From NCBI RefSeq assembly GCF_000308535.1, contig NZ_BAFW01000068.1:1-54505 (forward strand): a stretch of DNA of 54,505 nucleotides, in the 5' to 3' direction. The notes under the pieces were generated by a model. That model was not told the origin of the DNA. It saw only the letters and a list, made by a program, of their open reading frames with translations, and did no database searches. Numbering within the stretch: position 1 is the stretch's first letter; each line of letters opens with the position of its first letter. A program made the position numbers and the translations under genes. Origin of the DNA: Nocardia cerradoensis NBRC 101014. GTDB taxonomy: Bacteria; Actinomycetota; Actinomycetes; Mycobacteriales; Mycobacteriaceae. Below are positions 52,326-54,505 of the stretch, piece after piece.

Positions 52326-53012
52326 TTACCGGTGTCGCACCGACCCGGCGAGCCCGCGCACCGCTACCTCCGGATCCCACACACCCCGCCGCCCGAGAGT
52401 CAGCGGATAGCAGGCCAGACCGAGCACCATCGCACTGAAATGTCCTATGTCGGTGAAGGTTCGGTTCGAGAAGACCGGTATCGCGTAGAAGACGACCACG
52501 CCGAGCAGATACACATACCGCCACGGCTTCGCGATCCGATACACCAGCACGGCGATGACACCGGCCAACGCATAGCTCACACCGTAGTCGAGGGTGTTCA
52601 CCGCCGATTCCGGGGCGTAACCGTGCTGGATGGCCCAATACAGGACGCCCTCGCTGAGGTAGGTCGCGCCGACGTGCGCGATCACCACCACCGCCAGCCA
52701 GCGCAGCGTTCCCAGCCAGCGTTCGGCCTGGGCGTGGAAGATGGTGTAGCTGACCGCGTAACCGAACCAGCCGCCGCCCGCGAGCCAGAAGGCGCTCGAG
52801 ATCAGCACGTGCACCGGATCCTCGCGCAGATGATGCAGATTGGTCGAGCGGTTGCCCAGCAGAGTCTCGGCCTGATCGGGGGACAGGTGCCGGACCACGA
52901 GGGTGGACACGAGCAGGATGGCCAGCCAGATGTAGGTGCCCGGCGCGTGCCGGATGTAGTCGCCGATCGCGGCCGTGGCGGTCCGCCACCGGGAGCGCTC
53001 TCGCCTGGGCAT
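52326..53012 (-). CDS. Rhomboid-like integral membrane protein
   Basis: A 228-residue protein with about six transmembrane segments in rhomboid order. Rhomboid proteases have GxSG on TM4 and a catalytic His on TM6; here TM4 reads DYGVSYALAG (Ser present, the final Gly replaced by Tyr) and TM6 has GHFSAMVLG. It therefore belongs to the rhomboid-like class that may be inactive or atypical. ATG at 53012 follows AGGAAGG. It is divergent from the L,D-transpeptidase and lies just upstream of the transporter operon promoter on the same strand. Confidence 0.78.
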   Translation of the reverse strand: MPRRERSRWRTATAAIGDYIRHAPGTYIWLAILLVSTLVVRHLSPDQAETLLGNRSTNLHHLREDPVHVLISSAFWLAGGGWFGYAVSYTIFHAQAERWLGTLRWLAVVVIAHVGATYLSEGVLYWAIQHGYAPESAVNTLDYGVSYALAGVIAVLVYRIAKPWRYVYLLGVVVFYAIPVFSNRTFTDIGHFSAMVLGLACYPLTLGRRGVWDPEVAVRGLAGSVRHR

Positions 53013-53232
53013 CGGTCACCTTCCTCGACAGATCGCGAAGATCGCTTCACTATGAGCCCGCACGCCGCCGTTGCACTCACCCGCGGCGGGTGAGCCGGCG
53101 CCACACCCCGCCGAATACCCCGAATACGGCAAAACGCCTGGTCCGGCCATGCCGGGCGCGCGCCGAGCGACGACGACACGTACTCTCTGCTGCGATGCGA
53201 CACCGGATTCATGGTGTGGACTGGAGGGTGCT

Positions 53233-54483
53233 GTGTCCCGGGTGGGCGCCGTGCATGCGAGGGTGCGAGACAGAGGCGGTGAGGACGTGCGCAGGCGTCG
53301 ATCTCTACTGGTGGTGTCGGCGGTGCTGACGGCGATCGTCGTGCTCGTCGGCGGATGTGGCGGCTCGGGTGGCGGCACTTCCTCGGCGCCGGTGTCCAAG
53401 GCGCCCGAGATCACCGCGCCCGCGGCGATCGAGGTGCCCGCCGCCGATCACGGGCCACTCAATCCGGCCACGCCCATCGTGGTGAACTCCGCCGACGGCA
53501 TGCTCACCAAGGTGACCGTCACCGACGGGGACGGCAAAGCGGTCGCCGGCGATTTCGGTTCCGACCATCGCAGCTGGACCTCGAAGGACCCGCTGAACTA
53601 CGGGACCACCTACCGCGTCGACGCCCAAGCGGTGAACCTCGCTCAGGTCGCGACCGACAAGACGGTCACCGTCGCCACGATCGACGCCGGTCACAAGGCC
53701 TACGCGAATGTCGTGCCCGCCCCCGACCTGGTCGCTCAGACCGGCATCGGGGTCGGGCAGCCGATGGTTTTCCAGTTCACTCAGCCGGTGGCGAACAAGG
53801 CCGAGGTGCAGAAGCATCTGAAGGTCACCGTCACGCCGCCGCAGCCGGGCGCCTGGTACTGGGTCGACGACAAGGATGTGCACTACCGCGCCGCGCAGTA
53901 CTGGCAGCCGGGCACCAAGATTCATATCGAAGCCGACGTCTTCGGTCTCGACCTCGGCGACGGCGTGTTCGGCGCGGAGAACAACAGCGCCGACTACACG
54001 GTCCACGACTCCTGGATCGCCCAGGCCGACGGCAACACCGAACAGCTGACGATCCTGCACAACGGCGCGCAGGTGAATCAGATGCCGATGAGTCTCGGCT
54101 CACCCGGATTCCCGTCTCACGAAGGGCCGCACGTCATTTCGGAGAAATCGCCGTCGATCATCATGGACTCCTGCAGTTACGGGGTCTGCGCCGGCCAGGC
54201 CGGGTACTACCGCGAGAAGGTGGACCTGGACGAACGCATCTCCAACGACGGTGAATTCGTCCACTCGGCGCCCTGGTCGGTGGGTCAGCAGGGGGCCAGC
54301 AACGTGTCGCACGGCTGCGTGAACCTCTCACCCGACAACGCCCAGTGGTTCTTCGACCACTTCGGTGTCGGCGATGTCGTGGAGATCACCAACTCCGGTG
54401 GCCAGCCGCTGCCGGTGTGGGACACCTACGGCGACTGGGAGGTCCCGTGGAACGTCTGGCAGGCCGGTAACGCGAACAGCTGA
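53233..54483 (+). CDS. L,D-transpeptidase, LdtMt2 (LdtB) type lipoprotein
   Basis: A 416-residue cell-wall enzyme that forms 3-3 crosslinks in peptidoglycan. Layout matches mycobacterial LdtMt2: lipobox VGGC (Cys42), two immunoglobulin-like domains (about 75-155 and 160-260) and a YkuD catalytic domain (about 262-390) with His344, and SHGCVN carrying His360 and catalytic Cys362; the C-terminus DWEVPWNVWQAGN is family-specific. GTG at 53233 has GGAGGG four bases upstream and gives an N-terminus like that of LdtMt2; GTG at 53287 is an alternative. Cys314 and Cys319, in MDSCSYGVC, replace Ser and Pro of LdtMt2 and could form a disulfide. Confidence 0.93.
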   Translation: MSRVGAVHARVRDRGGEDVRRRRSLLVVSAVLTAIVVLVGGCGGSGGGTSSAPVSKAPEITAPAAIEVPAADHGPLNPATPIVVNSADGMLTKVTVTDGDGKAVAGDFGSDHRSWTSKDPLNYGTTYRVDAQAVNLAQVATDKTVTVATIDAGHKAYANVVPAPDLVAQTGIGVGQPMVFQFTQPVANKAEVQKHLKVTVTPPQPGAWYWVDDKDVHYRAAQYWQPGTKIHIEADVFGLDLGDGVFGAENNSADYTVHDSWIAQADGNTEQLTILHNGAQVNQMPMSLGSPGFPSHEGPHVISEKSPSIIMDSCSYGVCAGQAGYYREKVDLDERISNDGEFVHSAPWSVGQQGASNVSHGCVNLSPDNAQWFFDHFGVGDVVEITNSGGQPLPVWDTYGDWEVPWNVWQAGNANS

Positions 54484-54505
54484 TCCGGCCCACCCGGCGG
54501 CTACC

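Noticed and set aside
1..54505. Insertion sequence, prophage or CRISPR array
   Set aside because: No transposase, integrase or phage-like gene, no direct repeat array and no flanking inverted repeats were seen across the window.

Overview
The window looks like chromosome of a high-GC mycolic-acid actinomycete, most likely Nocardia or a close relative. This rests on gene content: a LdtMt2-type L,D-transpeptidase, a GabD2-type aldehyde dehydrogenase, an Acg-type nitroreductase, a four-gene conservon, a PucR-type regulator and a fused methionine-salvage gene. Many GTG starts, ATGA/GTGA junctions and a few 10-14 bp perfect-stem hairpins between genes fit the same picture. I saw no insertion sequence, prophage, CRISPR array, rRNA gene or convincing tRNA gene. 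Species was not determined.

Layout. 1-9.3 kb: end of an aldehyde dehydrogenase, a SRPBCC protein, a YdeP-type molybdopterin oxidoreductase, a FUSC membrane protein/LysR/FlK-like thioesterase run, a nitronate monooxygenase behind two KstR-like operators, and an anchored HNH nuclease overlapping a small gene. 9.3-14.7 kb: a TetR/ketoacyl synthase divergon with two matching operators, a spacer with DnaA-box-like motifs, and methionine salvage (mtnA-mtnB fusion, mtnD, mtnC). 14.8-20 kb: conservon cvnABCD and a MFS transporter. 20-30 kb: gabD2, an exported lipoprotein, an M50 peptidase, a MerR/amidohydrolase divergon, a Sel1-type protein, a Tat-exported PhlG-like hydrolase, an exported glycine-zipper protein, PucR and Acg-type genes. 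30-34.7 kb: TetR plus an operon of SDR, acyl-CoA dehydrogenase, SDR and an aminoglycoside-phosphotransferase-like kinase. 34.7-40.3 kb: a VWA surface protein, a two-gene terpene locus (GGPP-type synthase and class I cyclase) and an alpha/beta hydrolase.

40.4-52.3 kb is the most interesting part. Two minus-strand operons, one of three luciferase-like monooxygenases and one of GNAT, monooxygenase, binding protein, two permeases and a double ATPase, share a 36-bp upstream element (30/36 identical) placed exactly 18 bp from the predicted -10 in both. The second operon also has a leader that folds like a SAM-clan riboswitch ending in the ribosome binding site of the GNAT gene. I read the region as one sulfur-scavenging system: import of an organosulfur compound, N-acetylation, then FMN-dependent oxidation, resembling the logic of the Bacillus ytmI operon. 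The window ends with a rhomboid-like protein and the L,D-transpeptidase.

All assignments are from reading translations and motifs; no database search was run.
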